Source: an uncultured Pelagibacteraceae bacterium (lineage in GTDB: Bacteria; Pseudomonadota; Alphaproteobacteria; Pelagibacterales; Pelagibacteraceae). Taken from it: DNA of 41,878 nucleotides. Under the pieces are notes generated by a model, which was not told the origin of the DNA, did not search any database, and was given only the letters and a program-made list of their open reading frames with translations. Shown here in pieces: positions 24,063 through 33,131 of this stretch. The stretch covers positions 1 through 41,878 of the forward strand of contig CABZAZ010000006.1 of assembly GCA_902523895.1 (NCBI GenBank), in the 5' to 3' direction. Made by a program: the position numbers and the translations under genes. Each line of letters starts with the position of its first letter. Position 1 is the stretch's first letter.

Positions 24063-25210
24063 TTGAATAAATCTATTAACGCCTTAGCTTTAAGAAAATT
24101 CTCATTAAACTCATGATTGGCATTACTATCGACAACAACCCCAGAGGCAACTGAAATTTCAGATATATTTTTAAAATTTAGAATTGAACGTATAATTATG
24201 TTAAATCTCATATCACCATTGAATTTTATGTAGCCAAAGCTACCTGTGTAAATATTCCTATTTTCTTTTTCCTGATTATTTAAAAGATTAAGCGTATTTA
24301 TCTTTGGACACCCAATAACTGAACCACCAGGCATCATTGCTTTAATTATTTCAAAATTATTTATATTCTTTTTTAATTTTCCTCTAATTAAGCTAACATA
24401 ATGAAAAAGGTCTTTATATTCCTCAACGATTTTTTGTTTAGACAATTTTACTGAACCAACCTTACAAATTCTTGATAAATCATTTCTTTCCATATCAACA
24501 ATCATATTATGCTCTTTGGTTTCTTTTAAATTTTTTCTAAAATAATTTAATGCTTTTATTTTATTTAACTGCTTAGTTTTTTTTACGGTCCCAGCTATTG
24601 GTTTTGTAGATATGTTGCTTCCTTTTTTTATAACTAAAGTTTCTGGGGAACAGCTAATAATTGAATAATTATTATCTTTAATCATAAAAGCCTCTGGGGC
24701 TAGATTGGTATCAGATAACCTTGAAAAAAAATCTAACGGATTGATTTTTGACTTTGTTTTATATTTAGTGCAAATTTTAATTTGATATGTCTCGCCACTC
24801 TTTATCTTTTTCTTAAATTTATTGAATATTTTTGTATAATTTTTTCTATTAATATTAATTTTGAAGTTTCCACATTCAAAATTTTTTATATCATAATTTA
24901 ACTTGTTACTGAGTTTAATCTTTTTTTCTGGTTTATAAAAAATACCCTTTGGAAAGTTAAAATTTTTTTGTTTAGGGACTTTTATACCAATCAGATTATT
25001 TAATAACTCATATCCAAAAAAACCAATGAAAAGATCTGTGTTGGTTGATTGTTTTTTATTTTTTTTTGTTAAAAAACTTTTAATATTTTTATTATTTAAA
25101 ATTATTTTTTTTGAAAAATCGGTGTAAAGATCAAAGCCATTCTGAGATTTATAAATAATGTAAGGTTTCCCTGATAAATGTATTTTTTTTAATTGATTTG
25201 TTCTATTCAA
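24059..25210 (-). CDS. pabB: aminodeoxychorismate synthase component I (PabB), PIAGT variant
   Basis: A 383-aa chorismate-binding enzyme, shorter than most because the N-terminal domain is reduced. Conserved blocks include KSGETYQIKIC, SPETLVIKKG, VDMERNDLSRIC, PGGSVIGCPK and GVVVDSNANHEFNE. Residues 204-208 read PIAGT; enteric PabB carries PIKGT with the lysine forming a covalent intermediate, whereas anthranilate synthase and a subset of PabB proteins have Ala. The pabA and pabC neighbours argue for p-aminobenzoate synthesis, but an anthranilate-type function cannot be excluded. It follows the MFS gene after a single base. Confidence 0.82.
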   Translation of the reverse strand: MNRTNQLKKIHLSGKPYIIYKSQNGFDLYTDFSKKIILNNKNIKSFLTKKNKKQSTNTDLFIGFFGYELLNNLIGIKVPKQKNFNFPKGIFYKPEKKIKLSNKLNYDIKNFECGNFKININRKNYTKIFNKFKKKIKSGETYQIKICTKYKTKSKINPLDFFSRLSDTNLAPEAFMIKDNNYSIISCSPETLVIKKGSNISTKPIAGTVKKTKQLNKIKALNYFRKNLKETKEHNMIVDMERNDLSRICKVGSVKLSKQKIVEEYKDLFHYVSLIRGKLKKNINNFEIIKAMMPGGSVIGCPKINTLNLLNNQEKENRNIYTGSFGYIKFNGDMRFNIIIRSILNFKNISEISVASGVVVDSNANHEFNENFLKAKALIDLFK

Positions 25211-25211
25211 T

Positions 25212-26432
25212 TTATTCTGTTTTTAATCTTAAAACTGGTTCTTCTTTTATTGGTAAATGAATTATTGCTGCAAAAACAGATAAAGCAATTGCTAAATACC
25301 ACGCATAGTCATATGACCCATAAGTATCGTGAAATAAACCTCCAAGATATGCACCAAAAAACGAACCAATTTGATGACTTAAAAAAACTATTCCATATAA
25401 CAAGCCCAAATATTTTGTTCCAAAAAGATGAGCAACTATCCCGCTAGTAGCCGGTACTGTCGATAACCAGAGGAACCCAAAACTTGCCCCAAATATAAAT
25501 GCTGCAATATTGCTAGCTGGGGTAAATATAAAGAATATAATTGAAACTCCTCGCAAAAAGTAGATTGCACTTAATATTATTTTTTTACTCATTTTTGCAG
25601 AGAGATAGCCACTTAATAAAGAGCCAAAAATATTGAATAACCCAATTAAAGATAAAATAGCTGCAGCAGTCCAATCCTCAAGACCTCTATCTATTACATA
25701 CTTAGGAACATGAGTTCCAACTAAAGTAATATGAAATCCACAAACAAAAAAACCAGATACAAGTAAAATATAACTTTTTGTTTTGAATGCTTCATTGAGT
25801 GCTTCAGAAAACGATTGGTCTGATGTTTTTTCTACATTTTCAGTTGCAGATGGAGATCTTACGAAGTAAGCGGCTACTAAACCAGCGATTAAAAGCATTC
25901 CGAAAACGAATAAAGTATAATTCCATCCGAATTCATTTAGAGAGTAACTTGTGAAAATTGGAGACAAAAAGTAACCAAACGATCCAACAGCAGTCACGAA
26001 ACTCATTGCAATAGTTCTTGTAGATAAAGGAAAGTGTTTTCCAACAATAGACATTGGAATACTAATTGCAGTTCCGCCTAGTCCAATTCCAATTAACAAC
26101 CCCATGTGTATTTGAAAAAAGATTCCTGTATTAGGTCCTGTATATAAAAAGAATATTCCAGCTGCATAAAAAATAAATGCTGAAATAATTGCTATATGGC
26201 CACCATACTTATCTGCAATAGCGCCAAAAATAGGTCCGGTTAATCCCCACAGTAACATCTGCATTCCTATCGCAAAACCAAATGCTGTATTGCTTATTTT
26301 GAGACTTTCATTGAAATCCATAAAAAACAAACCAAAGGTTTGTCGTACACCAAGAGAAATTAAAACAACAAAACAAGCCGCAAATAATGTGATTAATGCT
26401 GTTCTTGATTTAAAAAATTTTTCTGTACTCAT
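25212..26432 (-). CDS. MFS transporter
   Basis: A 406-aa major facilitator with about 12 helices. GAIADKYGGHIAII, with its D-(K/R)-G motif after helix 2, and the central loop (residues 195-215) are typical, and SLGVRQTFGLFFMDF near the N-terminus resembles the oxalate/formate antiporter-like or monocarboxylate-type MFS branch. The substrate is unknown. The start overlaps the metC-like gene as ATGA and it is followed one base later by pabB, so it lies inside a biosynthetic operon without an obvious functional tie. Confidence 0.88.
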   Translation of the reverse strand: MSTEKFFKSRTALITLFAACFVVLISLGVRQTFGLFFMDFNESLKISNTAFGFAIGMQMLLWGLTGPIFGAIADKYGGHIAIISAFIFYAAGIFFLYTGPNTGIFFQIHMGLLIGIGLGGTAISIPMSIVGKHFPLSTRTIAMSFVTAVGSFGYFLSPIFTSYSLNEFGWNYTLFVFGMLLIAGLVAAYFVRSPSATENVEKTSDQSFSEALNEAFKTKSYILLVSGFFVCGFHITLVGTHVPKYVIDRGLEDWTAAAILSLIGLFNIFGSLLSGYLSAKMSKKIILSAIYFLRGVSIIFFIFTPASNIAAFIFGASFGFLWLSTVPATSGIVAHLFGTKYLGLLYGIVFLSHQIGSFFGAYLGGLFHDTYGSYDYAWYLAIALSVFAAIIHLPIKEEPVLRLKTE

Positions 26433-27604
26433 TTCAAATGTCTTAATGCTTGTTTAATATCAGCAATTAAATCATTTGGATCCTCAAGACCTATATGAAA
26501 TCTAACTAAATGTTCATTCTTTGCTAAATTCATGAATTTTCTATTTCCTGTTTCCCTAAATTCTTGATGTAAAACCAAACTCTCAAAACCTCCCCAACTA
26601 TAACCATATCCGAATAATTTAAGTGAATTTACAAATTTTTTGACAGAATTAATATTATTTGATTTTATTTTAAGCCCCATCAATCCTGAGGCACCAGAGT
26701 AATACTTTTTCCACATTCTAAAATTTAAGGAATTTTTCTTAAATGGATAGAGAAGTTTAATCTTTTTATTTTTTGATAAGAAAACTGCAATTTTTTTTGC
26801 ATTTTCTCTATGTCTATCTAATCTAACATCTAAAGTTCTTAAACCTCTAGTAATTAAATAAGCATCATCAGGTCCCAATCTTAAACCCGTTATTTTTTCA
26901 GCTGCTTTCACTTTTTGGAAAACTTTTTTATTAACTGCTAGACTTCCACCCATTACATCAGAGTGACCGGAGTAATATTTAGTAGCAGATACAATAGACA
27001 TATCAAAACCAAGTTTTATTGGTTTAAGATAGTAGGGTGTACCCCAGGTATTATCTATTGCTGTTAAAATTTTGTATTTTTTGGCAATTGAAACAATTTT
27101 TCCAAGATCTTGAAAATCAAAAGTATTGCTACCTGGATTTTCAACAAAAATTAATTTTGTTTTTTTTGTTATGCTTCTTTCTAAAGTTTTTAAATCATGT
27201 GGATTATAAAAAATTGTTTTAATATTAAATTCTTTTAAAAAATCTTGAGTTAAAACTCTCGTAGGACTGTAAACTGGATCCGCAGCAATAATTTCATCAC
27301 CAGGTCTAACAACACTAAATATAGCTAAAAATACTGATCCAAAACCTGTAGGAGTGGTAAATACATGATAACTATCTTCAAGCTTAGTTAAAATCTTTTG
27401 TAAAATATAGGTTGTTGAAGTTCCTTGTCTTCCATAATCGTAATGACCGCCAACTGGATTTTTTTGGGCTTTTTTTTGAGTGTTTCTTATATGCTTCATT
27501 GATTTAAATATTATCGTTGAAGCTCTAACTACTGGTGGATTTACCGACTGATTGTGAAAATCTTTTGCAGTATGTTTTAAAAATGTCTTAAATGATTTTA
27601 CCAT
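26429..27604 (-). CDS. metC: PLP-dependent Cys/Met metabolism enzyme, cystathionine beta-lyase-like
   Basis: I start at the ATG at 27602-27604, giving 391 aa; the open frame extends 14 codons further but homologues begin near KHTAKDFHNQSVNPPVVRAST. The Cys/Met PLP family is shown by HYDYGRQGTSTTYILQ, FVENPGSN, AIDNTWGTPYY and the cofactor lysine in SATKYYSGHSDVMGG. The arrangement resembles alphaproteobacterial cystathionine beta-lyase, which makes homocysteine, pyruvate and ammonia. Other Cys-beta-lyase activities are possible. It heads the metC-MFS-pabBAC-HIT run on the minus strand. Confidence 0.87.
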   Translation of the reverse strand: MVKSFKTFLKHTAKDFHNQSVNPPVVRASTIIFKSMKHIRNTQKKAQKNPVGGHYDYGRQGTSTTYILQKILTKLEDSYHVFTTPTGFGSVFLAIFSVVRPGDEIIAADPVYSPTRVLTQDFLKEFNIKTIFYNPHDLKTLERSITKKTKLIFVENPGSNTFDFQDLGKIVSIAKKYKILTAIDNTWGTPYYLKPIKLGFDMSIVSATKYYSGHSDVMGGSLAVNKKVFQKVKAAEKITGLRLGPDDAYLITRGLRTLDVRLDRHRENAKKIAVFLSKNKKIKLLYPFKKNSLNFRMWKKYYSGASGLMGLKIKSNNINSVKKFVNSLKLFGYGYSWGGFESLVLHQEFRETGNRKFMNLAKNEHLVRFHIGLEDPNDLIADIKQALRHLK

Positions 27605-27679
27605 AAAAAAATTGATAACTTTAAAGGACAATGCTATATCCCACACATAATTTCAATTAAATTATAACAGAAGGGAATA

Positions 27680-27763
27680 ATGGGATATCCAAAAAAACAT
27701 AGGGGCCGAAGAAAAATGGGCTCAAAAAAAAGAAGAGCTAGAAAAAAAAATAAAAAAAAATAG
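27680..27763 (+). CDS. 27-aa very basic protein, possible bS22/AURKAIP1-COX24-like ribosomal protein
   Basis: ATG at 27680 has a good Shine-Dalgarno (AGAAGGGA) and the ORF ends TAG 27761-27763. The product is about 60% Lys/Arg: MGYPKKHRGRRKMG then a KKRR...KKNKKK tail. The R-R-K-M-x-x-K-K-R-R pattern resembles the tiny AURKAIP1/COX24-type proteins, which include the small-subunit ribosomal protein bS22 of mycobacteria and mitochondrial mS38. That likeness is from memory and composition alone. It stands by itself, 75 bp from divergent metC and 16 bp before the orphan membrane protein gene. Confidence 0.65.
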   Translation: MGYPKKHRGRRKMGSKKRRARKKNKKK

Positions 27764-27779
27764 TTTAAACTAGTCTAGC

Positions 27780-28850
27780 ATGTACATATACAAGGTTATT
27801 TCAAAAATAAGAGTTAATGCTTTCTCTTTGTTTTTTATTACATCAATAGCATTAATTGGTTCCTTATTCATTCATAACTATATTGTTAAATTTCAATATA
27901 CATATTCAATTAAATACTCAGATTTTATGGTTGGTAATCCAGGAAATAAATTTTCACAAAATTGCGAACAATCAAATGGTTTTTGTATGGATTTACGAAA
28001 TGAGTTTTATAAAAAGCATAAAAAATTGGACAAGTGTTTCAAATATGGAGTAATACAAAATTATTATGATGACGACAAACTCATTACTAATGACGAATTC
28101 GATAAAATAATAAGAGATACTCAATCTCAGTCAGATTATAACCCAAATATTAGTATTGAATTCGTAGTAGCAGATGTAATCAACAAAGCGTGTATAAAAA
28201 ATAGCAGTTATTACCCAATCTACAAAATTTTTCCAAAATTATTTGACTATATAGCGGATCTTAAGTCTAAAGGATTAAATCTTGCATCGTCAGAAGAAGT
28301 GAACCCTTTTATTTATGGCGAGGTATCAATCAGTAACTTAGTTAAGAGATATCCAATCAATTATTTTTTTAAAACTTTGCTTTATATAAGCGTCATTTTA
28401 ATGTTTTTATATTGGATTAATTTTAATAAAGCTTTTAAGAATATATTTAATCAAAATAATAATATTTTTTTTGTACTAGGAATTTTGTCAGCTATATTCT
28501 TGTTTTTTCATATATTATTTCTTGGTTCAACAATTGAAAATGAATTATTTAAAAAAGCTAGGCGTTTAATAATAGCTTTATTTATCTTATTTGAGACACT
28601 CGCTCAGATTTTTTTAGCTAAACAATTATTTTATAATAGAGATTTGTTAAACAAATACTGCCATAAATTTGTCATTTATGTAAAAATAATTTTTGTTTCT
28701 ATTATTTTTTTAGTGACATTTGCTATAATTTTAATCTTATCATTTACAAATTTACCAAGTAATATCGATTACATTCTTGAATGGAATTATTTTCTCATTT
28801 TATTAATTTTTTATTTCTTTTCATCGATAATGTGGAAATCTAAAATTTAA
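27780..28850 (+). CDS. orphan membrane protein, unknown function
   Basis: I recognise no family in this 356-aa protein. One helix near residues 14-36 is followed by an ectodomain of about 150 residues containing four cysteines ([22 protein letters not shown]), which could form two disulfides outside the membrane. Five hydrophobic helices follow between about residues 192 and 352. The helix-ectodomain-five-helix layout suggests a sensor or transporter-like component. It starts 16 bp after the 27-aa gene and its terminal TTAA at 28847-28850 is shared with the stop of convergent mnmA. Confidence 0.8.
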   Translation: MYIYKVISKIRVNAFSLFFITSIALIGSLFIHNYIVKFQYTYSIKYSDFMVGNPGNKFSQNCEQSNGFCMDLRNEFYKKHKKLDKCFKYGVIQNYYDDDKLITNDEFDKIIRDTQSQSDYNPNISIEFVVADVINKACIKNSSYYPIYKIFPKLFDYIADLKSKGLNLASSEEVNPFIYGEVSISNLVKRYPINYFFKTLLYISVILMFLYWINFNKAFKNIFNQNNNIFFVLGILSAIFLFFHILFLGSTIENELFKKARRLIIALFILFETLAQIFLAKQLFYNRDLLNKYCHKFVIYVKIIFVSIIFLVTFAIILILSFTNLPSNIDYILEWNYFLILLIFYFFSSIMWKSKI

Positions 28851-29968
28851 TCTTTAGATATCCAACCGCCGCCTAAAACTTTAAAACCAAATTTATCTTT
28901 ATTATAAAAGACGCATGCTTGCCCTGGAGATATACCATCCTCATATTCTTTTAAATTAACTAAGGCTGTATTATCTTTATTAAAACTCACTTTTCCTTTT
29001 AGAAGTTTACCTGTTGATCTTACTTTAGCAAAAATATCATTTTTAAATTCCTCCTTTTTAACAAGTAAGTTAAGATCGTGAAGTTTAATATCTTTTTTTC
29101 CAAGACTATCTCGAGGACCAACAATGATTTCATTTTTTTCTGCATCAATTTTTAATACATATAAAGCATCTTTATCAGAGACTTTTATTCCTTTTCTCTG
29201 ACCTATAGTAAAATTAATTATTCCGTCGTGTACTCCAATTACTTTTCCTTGTAAATTTTTAATATTTCCTTTTTTTAATGAGTCAGGTCTAAATTTTTGA
29301 ATTACGGAAGCATAGTCGCCATTGGGTACAAAACAGATATCTTGACTATCTGGTTTATCTGCAACATTAAGATTTAGTTTTTTTGCTATGGATCTTGTCT
29401 CATCTTTAAGCATGCCTCCTAATGGAAATCTTAAATAATTTAATTGTTCTCTAGAAGTATTAAATAAAAAATAACTTTGGTCTCTATTTTCATCGATAGC
29501 TCGATACATATTAGTTTGATTGTCAACAGTAACGCTTTTTACATAATGACCAGTAATTAATGCATCTGCCTTAAGATCTTTCGCAACTTCAAATAAATCT
29601 TTGAATTTTACAGTTTGATTACATTGCACACAAGGAATAGGAGTTTCGCCTTTTAAATAACTATCAACAAAGTTATCAATTACTCCTTGTTTGAACTTGT
29701 TTTGATAATATAGAATTTTGTGTTCAATATCTAATTTTTGGGCGACTCTTTTTGCATCCATTATATCCTGACCTGAGCAGCACTGTTTTGATGCAGCAAC
29801 CTCTTTACCATCATCGTAAAGTTTTAAAGTTATACCAATAACTTTGTAACCATCTTTTTTCATCATTCCAGCAACTGTAGATGAGTCCACTCCACCTGAC
29901 ATTGCAACAACAACCGTTGTTTCTGACGGATTTTTTTTTAGACCAATAGAGTTTAAATTATTATTCAT
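28847..29968 (-). CDS. mnmA: tRNA-specific 2-thiouridylase MnmA
   Basis: A 373-aa enzyme that thiolates U34 of Lys, Glu and Gln tRNAs. The PP-loop SGGVDSS is at residues 24-30. Catalytic cysteines are C116 in [11 protein letters not shown] and C212 in [12 protein letters not shown]; the latter block is diagnostic. GITLKLYDD and the ITGHYVK segment also match. An additional CC pair at residues 63-64 (KQCCSGQD) belongs to the alphaproteobacterial form. The 3' end overlaps the orphan membrane protein by four bases. Confidence 0.97.
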   Translation of the reverse strand: MNNNLNSIGLKKNPSETTVVVAMSGGVDSSTVAGMMKKDGYKVIGITLKLYDDGKEVAASKQCCSGQDIMDAKRVAQKLDIEHKILYYQNKFKQGVIDNFVDSYLKGETPIPCVQCNQTVKFKDLFEVAKDLKADALITGHYVKSVTVDNQTNMYRAIDENRDQSYFLFNTSREQLNYLRFPLGGMLKDETRSIAKKLNLNVADKPDSQDICFVPNGDYASVIQKFRPDSLKKGNIKNLQGKVIGVHDGIINFTIGQRKGIKVSDKDALYVLKIDAEKNEIIVGPRDSLGKKDIKLHDLNLLVKKEEFKNDIFAKVRSTGKLLKGKVSFNKDNTALVNLKEYEDGISPGQACVFYNKDKFGFKVLGGGWISKD

Positions 29969-30009
29969 TTGATGGTATTTATACTTATTTCTAATATAAG
30001 TTAAATTAA

Positions 30010-30186
30010 ATGATTTTTGATTTTGAACCAGGCGACAAAGTTTTCAATCCAGCAAATAAAGATTGGGGAATAGGACAAGTTCAATCAATAATCAAAGGTA
30101 AAATTACTGTTAATTTTCAAAATGTTGGTAAAAAAGTAATAAACTCTGAAAATATAGAATTAAAAAAAATAAATGACTCAAAGTGA
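30010..30186 (+). CDS. DUF3553 domain protein
   Basis: A 58-aa ORF, ATG 30010 to TGA 30184-30186. [23 protein letters not shown] followed by [16 protein letters not shown] matches DUF3553, a small beta-rich domain found as short stand-alone proteins in alphaproteobacteria and as a tail on some UvrD-like helicases; it resembles the CarD/Tudor-like KOW folds. A nucleic-acid or polymerase-related role is only an inference. It lies 41 bp from divergent mnmA and overlaps cysQ by 14 bp. Confidence 0.85.
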   Translation: MIFDFEPGDKVFNPANKDWGIGQVQSIIKGKITVNFQNVGKKVINSENIELKKINDSK

Positions 30187-30946
30187 TATTAAAAAAATTG
30201 TTGAGAATCTAATTCAAACTTTTTTAGATGCAGGGAAAATTTCTATAGATCTTAGGAAAAAAGGTCTTACTAAAGAAATAAAATCCGATAATACACCTGT
30301 AAGCAATGGAGACTTAGAAGTTAACAAAATTTTGAGTAAAAAAATATTAAGCTTAACGCCAAATATCCCGATAGTATCTGAGGAGACATCAGAAAATAAA
30401 TCAAAAAATAACCTGGAAAATTTTTGGTTAATCGATCCAATCGATGGAACTTATGATTATATTAATGATCTGGATGAATTTACAATTAATGCAGGATTAA
30501 TAATTCAAAAAAAACCTGTTGCTGGATTAATTTATGCCCCAGCAAAAAATAGAATGTTTTATTCTTATGGAAATAATTTTTCTTTTGAATTAATTAATGG
30601 AGAACCAATTAAATTAGATAACTCAAAAAATTTTGATAAAAACGAGATTAAATTTGTATCCTACTCTAATAAAATCAAACCAGAAATAAATGAAATATAC
30701 AAAAGACTTAATGTTAAAAAATATGTAAGAATGAAAAGTTCTTTAAAATTTTGCGTTATTGCAGCTGGAGAGTATGATGGTTATGCTGCAGAACCAAGGG
30801 CATCTGAATGGGATATAGCTGCAGGCCATGCAATTTTAAAACACTCTGGCGGAAGTGTAACTGATTTCAATGGACAAGAAATTTTTTATGGAAAAAAAGA
30901 TTTTAAAAATCCAAGTTTAATTTTAAAAAGCAAAAATATTCAATAA
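30173..30946 (+). CDS. cysQ: 3'(2'),5'-bisphosphate nucleotidase CysQ-like phosphatase
   Basis: A 257-aa inositol-monophosphatase-superfamily enzyme. The metal sites are the acidic EET segment (VSEETSE), DPIDGTYDYIN and the C-terminal EWDIAAGHAIL. The WLIDPIDGT...EFTINAGLI form is closer to CysQ than to inositol monophosphatase. CysQ removes the 3' phosphate from PAP, the by-product of sulfate activation. Sulfur chemistry elsewhere in the window gives a loose functional link. It starts inside the DUF3553 gene (14-bp overlap), so the two are probably translationally coupled. Confidence 0.88.
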   Translation: MTQSDIKKIVENLIQTFLDAGKISIDLRKKGLTKEIKSDNTPVSNGDLEVNKILSKKILSLTPNIPIVSEETSENKSKNNLENFWLIDPIDGTYDYINDLDEFTINAGLIIQKKPVAGLIYAPAKNRMFYSYGNNFSFELINGEPIKLDNSKNFDKNEIKFVSYSNKIKPEINEIYKRLNVKKYVRMKSSLKFCVIAAGEYDGYAAEPRASEWDIAAGHAILKHSGGSVTDFNGQEIFYGKKDFKNPSLILKSKNIQ

Positions 30947-31089
30947 TGGATGAACAACTAAGAATTATTTTGATTATAATTATTTCAGTTTCAATTTTTG
31001 GTTTACTCGTTTTTGTCTTTGTAAAAAATTATATAAAAAATAAAATTGATTTTTTAGTGAAAGAAAATAAAAAAAATAAGCTAAAGTAG
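30946..31089 (+). CDS. small single-span membrane protein, unknown function
   Basis: A 47-aa ORF from ATG 30946, overlapping the cysQ stop by one base (TAATG), to TAG 31087-31089. A short acidic start is followed by one helix (IILIIIISVSIFGLLVFVFV) and a lysine-rich tail. It overlaps convergent recX by 9 bp. No family recognised. Coupling to cysQ supports translation. Confidence 0.6.
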   Translation: MDEQLRIILIIIISVSIFGLLVFVFVKNYIKNKIDFLVKENKKNKLK

Positions 31090-31644
31090 TTTTACTATTT
31101 TTATAAAATCATCTTTTGTAATTTCCATTACTTTTTTTGAGGTTTCAAAATCAAAGCCATTTCTTGCTAATAGGGATATATCTTTTTTATAAAATAGAGA
31201 TCTATTATCTTCTATTCTTGCAGGACCAATTCTTTTTTTTTTACATAATTTAATTGCAGAAAAAAAATCTTGATCTGAATTATCATCGTGAATTTTATTT
31301 ATAGTTTCTTTAATATGTTCACTATTAATACCTTTTCCTATTAAGTAATTTCTAATTTTATTAATTGAATTACCTCTTTGAATCATATTTTTAGCTTTGC
31401 TATCTGAATAAAATTTATCGTTAATAAACTTATTTTTTTCTAAGTCTGAAAGAACGATATCAATCAAATTAGTAACATCTTTTTTTTTTACATTTGGCAC
31501 TGAAGTTTTTAAGTATTTCTTTAGTAAGTAAGTTTTAAGCTGTTGTTTTGATGGAGCATATTTTTCCACATAAGAAAATGCAAAATTTCTCATCTCCTCG
31601 ACAGTTACTTTTAGAGTTTTTTTTTTATTTCTTATAGGAATCAT
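31081..31644 (-). CDS. recX: RecX family regulatory protein
   Basis: A 187-aa protein built of three-helix repeats. RNFAFSYVEKYAPSKQQLKTYLLKK, LSDLEKNKFINDKFYSDSKAKN and the SINKIRNYLIGKGI segment are typical RecX repeats. RecX limits RecA filament growth and is usually next to recA; recA is not here. It is more divergent and lysine-rich than enteric RecX but keeps the repeat pattern. The start is 28 bp from the divergent ABA4-like gene. Confidence 0.87.
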   Translation of the reverse strand: MIPIRNKKKTLKVTVEEMRNFAFSYVEKYAPSKQQLKTYLLKKYLKTSVPNVKKKDVTNLIDIVLSDLEKNKFINDKFYSDSKAKNMIQRGNSINKIRNYLIGKGINSEHIKETINKIHDDNSDQDFFSAIKLCKKKRIGPARIEDNRSLFYKKDISLLARNGFDFETSKKVMEITKDDFIKIVKLL

Positions 31645-31672
31645 AGAAAGATTTAATATAATATATTTTTAA

Positions 31673-32146
31673 ATGATCGAACAAATTTATACTTTTTTTA
31701 CAATAGATATGCTCTATTATTGGGTGAATTTAGGTGTTCTTCCATTTTGGTTAATTTTAATTTTTTTTCCAACCTCCAGCCTCTGTAGGTATTTCGTAAC
31801 TTCAATTTTTCCATTCATTATATTGAGTGGTGCATATATTTTTTTATTGTACAAATCTTATTTAAGTTCATACGATTTTGATGGTAACTTTAACCTTTAT
31901 ATGGGGATTGATGAAACAAAAGATTTATTTTCCAATAAAAATTTTCTTATGATGTTCTGGATACATTTTATATCCATTAATTTATTCACTGGAGGTTGGA
32001 TTATAAAAGACTCACAAAAATTTATGATAAATAAATTTTTATTATCAATACCGCTTATCATTTTATATTTAATTGGACCCCTCGGTTTATTAATTTATTG
32101 GGTAATAAGAATTTTTTATGCCAAAAACATAAGTTTATATGACTAA
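31673..32146 (+). CDS. ABA4-like (DUF4281) membrane protein
   Basis: A 157-aa protein with four helices. WVNLGVLPFWLILIFFPTS at the N-terminus, FWIHFISINLFTGGWIIKDS in the middle and IGPLGLLIYWVIR at the end match the ABA4-like family, named after the plant protein needed for neoxanthin formation. Bacterial members are of unknown function, perhaps linked to carotenoid or retinal metabolism. It overlaps the following gene by 8 bp, suggesting an operon with the HCCA-isomerase-like gene. Confidence 0.8.
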   Translation: MIEQIYTFFTIDMLYYWVNLGVLPFWLILIFFPTSSLCRYFVTSIFPFIILSGAYIFLLYKSYLSSYDFDGNFNLYMGIDETKDLFSNKNFLMMFWIHFISINLFTGGWIIKDSQKFMINKFLLSIPLIILYLIGPLGLLIYWVIRIFYAKNISLYD

Positions 32147-32717
32147 AAAAATCGATTTTTATTTTGATTTCATTAGTCCTTATTCATTTTTAGCTCATAA
32201 AAAAATAATTAATTCTAATGATAGAAATAAATTTAATTATAAAGCAATTCTACTTGGTGGACTTCATAATTTAGGGGGGATTACTGCTCCTGCATTTAAT
32301 GAAAGAAAAATGAAAAATATGAAAAACGATTGTAATTTTATTGCTAAAAAAAGTAAAATTGACTTCGTGTGGAATGATAGATTTCCTATTAATTCTTTAT
32401 ATCTCATGAGAGGATATCTTTTTGTTAAGAGTGATAAAAAAGATAAATATTTTGATCTGTGTTTTGATGCTTATTGGAAAAATAATGAAGATATTTCTAA
32501 AGAAGAAATTATAAAAAATATACTATCAAAATGTGAAATAAAGCCAAATGATTTCAAAAAAGGTATTGAAGATCAAAAAATTAAAAATGAATTAAAAAAT
32601 TTAACAAATATTGCTTTCCAAAATGATGTCTTCGGTGCTCCAACTTTTGTTGTAAATGATAATTTATTTTGGGGACAAGATAGACTTGAATATGCTTTAG
32701 ATGAATTAGATAATTAA
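32139..32717 (+). CDS. 2-hydroxychromene-2-carboxylate isomerase-like protein (DsbA/GST-kappa family)
   Basis: A 192-aa thioredoxin-fold protein. FYFDFISPYSFLAHKKI carries the SPYS active-site serine typical of HCCA isomerase and GST kappa, and FGAPTFVVNDNLFWGQDRLEYALDEL is the conserved C-terminal block. No CxxC redox pair is present. The classical role is a glutathione-dependent isomerisation in naphthalene breakdown, but most such proteins in non-degraders have unknown substrates. It ends in TTAA at 32714-32717, shared with the convergent rhodanese stop. Confidence 0.87.
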   Translation: MTKKIDFYFDFISPYSFLAHKKIINSNDRNKFNYKAILLGGLHNLGGITAPAFNERKMKNMKNDCNFIAKKSKIDFVWNDRFPINSLYLMRGYLFVKSDKKDKYFDLCFDAYWKNNEDISKEEIIKNILSKCEIKPNDFKKGIEDQKIKNELKNLTNIAFQNDVFGAPTFVVNDNLFWGQDRLEYALDELDN

Positions 32718-33097
32718 GTAATTTTAAATTTACTATCTTTCAATGCGCCAAAACCCCCATCAATATGTGAAACTTTTTTAAATCCCATATCTTTTAAAGA
32801 TTTTGCAGCAAGAGCTGATCTCATTCCACCAGCACAAAATAAAACCATTTCTTTGTTTAAATCTAATTTACCTTGTTTAAAATATGCACTCTCAGGATCA
32901 AGCCAGAACTCTAGCATTCCCCTGGGTATATGATTTGAGTTGTCAATTCTTCCCTCTCTTTCTAATTCTCTTACGTCTCTAATATCAATTAAGTTGCACT
33001 CATTATTATTAAATTTATCATAAGCTTCATCAGTGGATATGGTCTTAATTTCTTTTAGAGCTTCAGCAACTAGAGTTTGGGATGATTTAATTGTCAT
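32714..33097 (-). CDS. rhodanese-like domain protein
   Basis: A 127-aa single rhodanese domain when started at the ATG at 33095-33097. The frame is open 17 codons further to 33148, but that would overlap the divergent gene start and adds a non-conserved leader. CNLIDIRDVRELEREG and HIPRGMLEF are the strand and CH2A-like motifs, and the catalytic loop is VLFCAGGMRSA with the cysteine in CAGGMRS. Likely a sulfurtransferase or sulfur carrier in the cytoplasm. The partner is unknown. Confidence 0.9.
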   Translation of the reverse strand: MTIKSSQTLVAEALKEIKTISTDEAYDKFNNNECNLIDIRDVRELEREGRIDNSNHIPRGMLEFWLDPESAYFKQGKLDLNKEMVLFCAGGMRSALAAKSLKDMGFKKVSHIDGGFGALKDSKFKIT

Positions 33098-33131
33098 TAT
33101 ATTATAAATATCTATAACATAAATAAAACAT

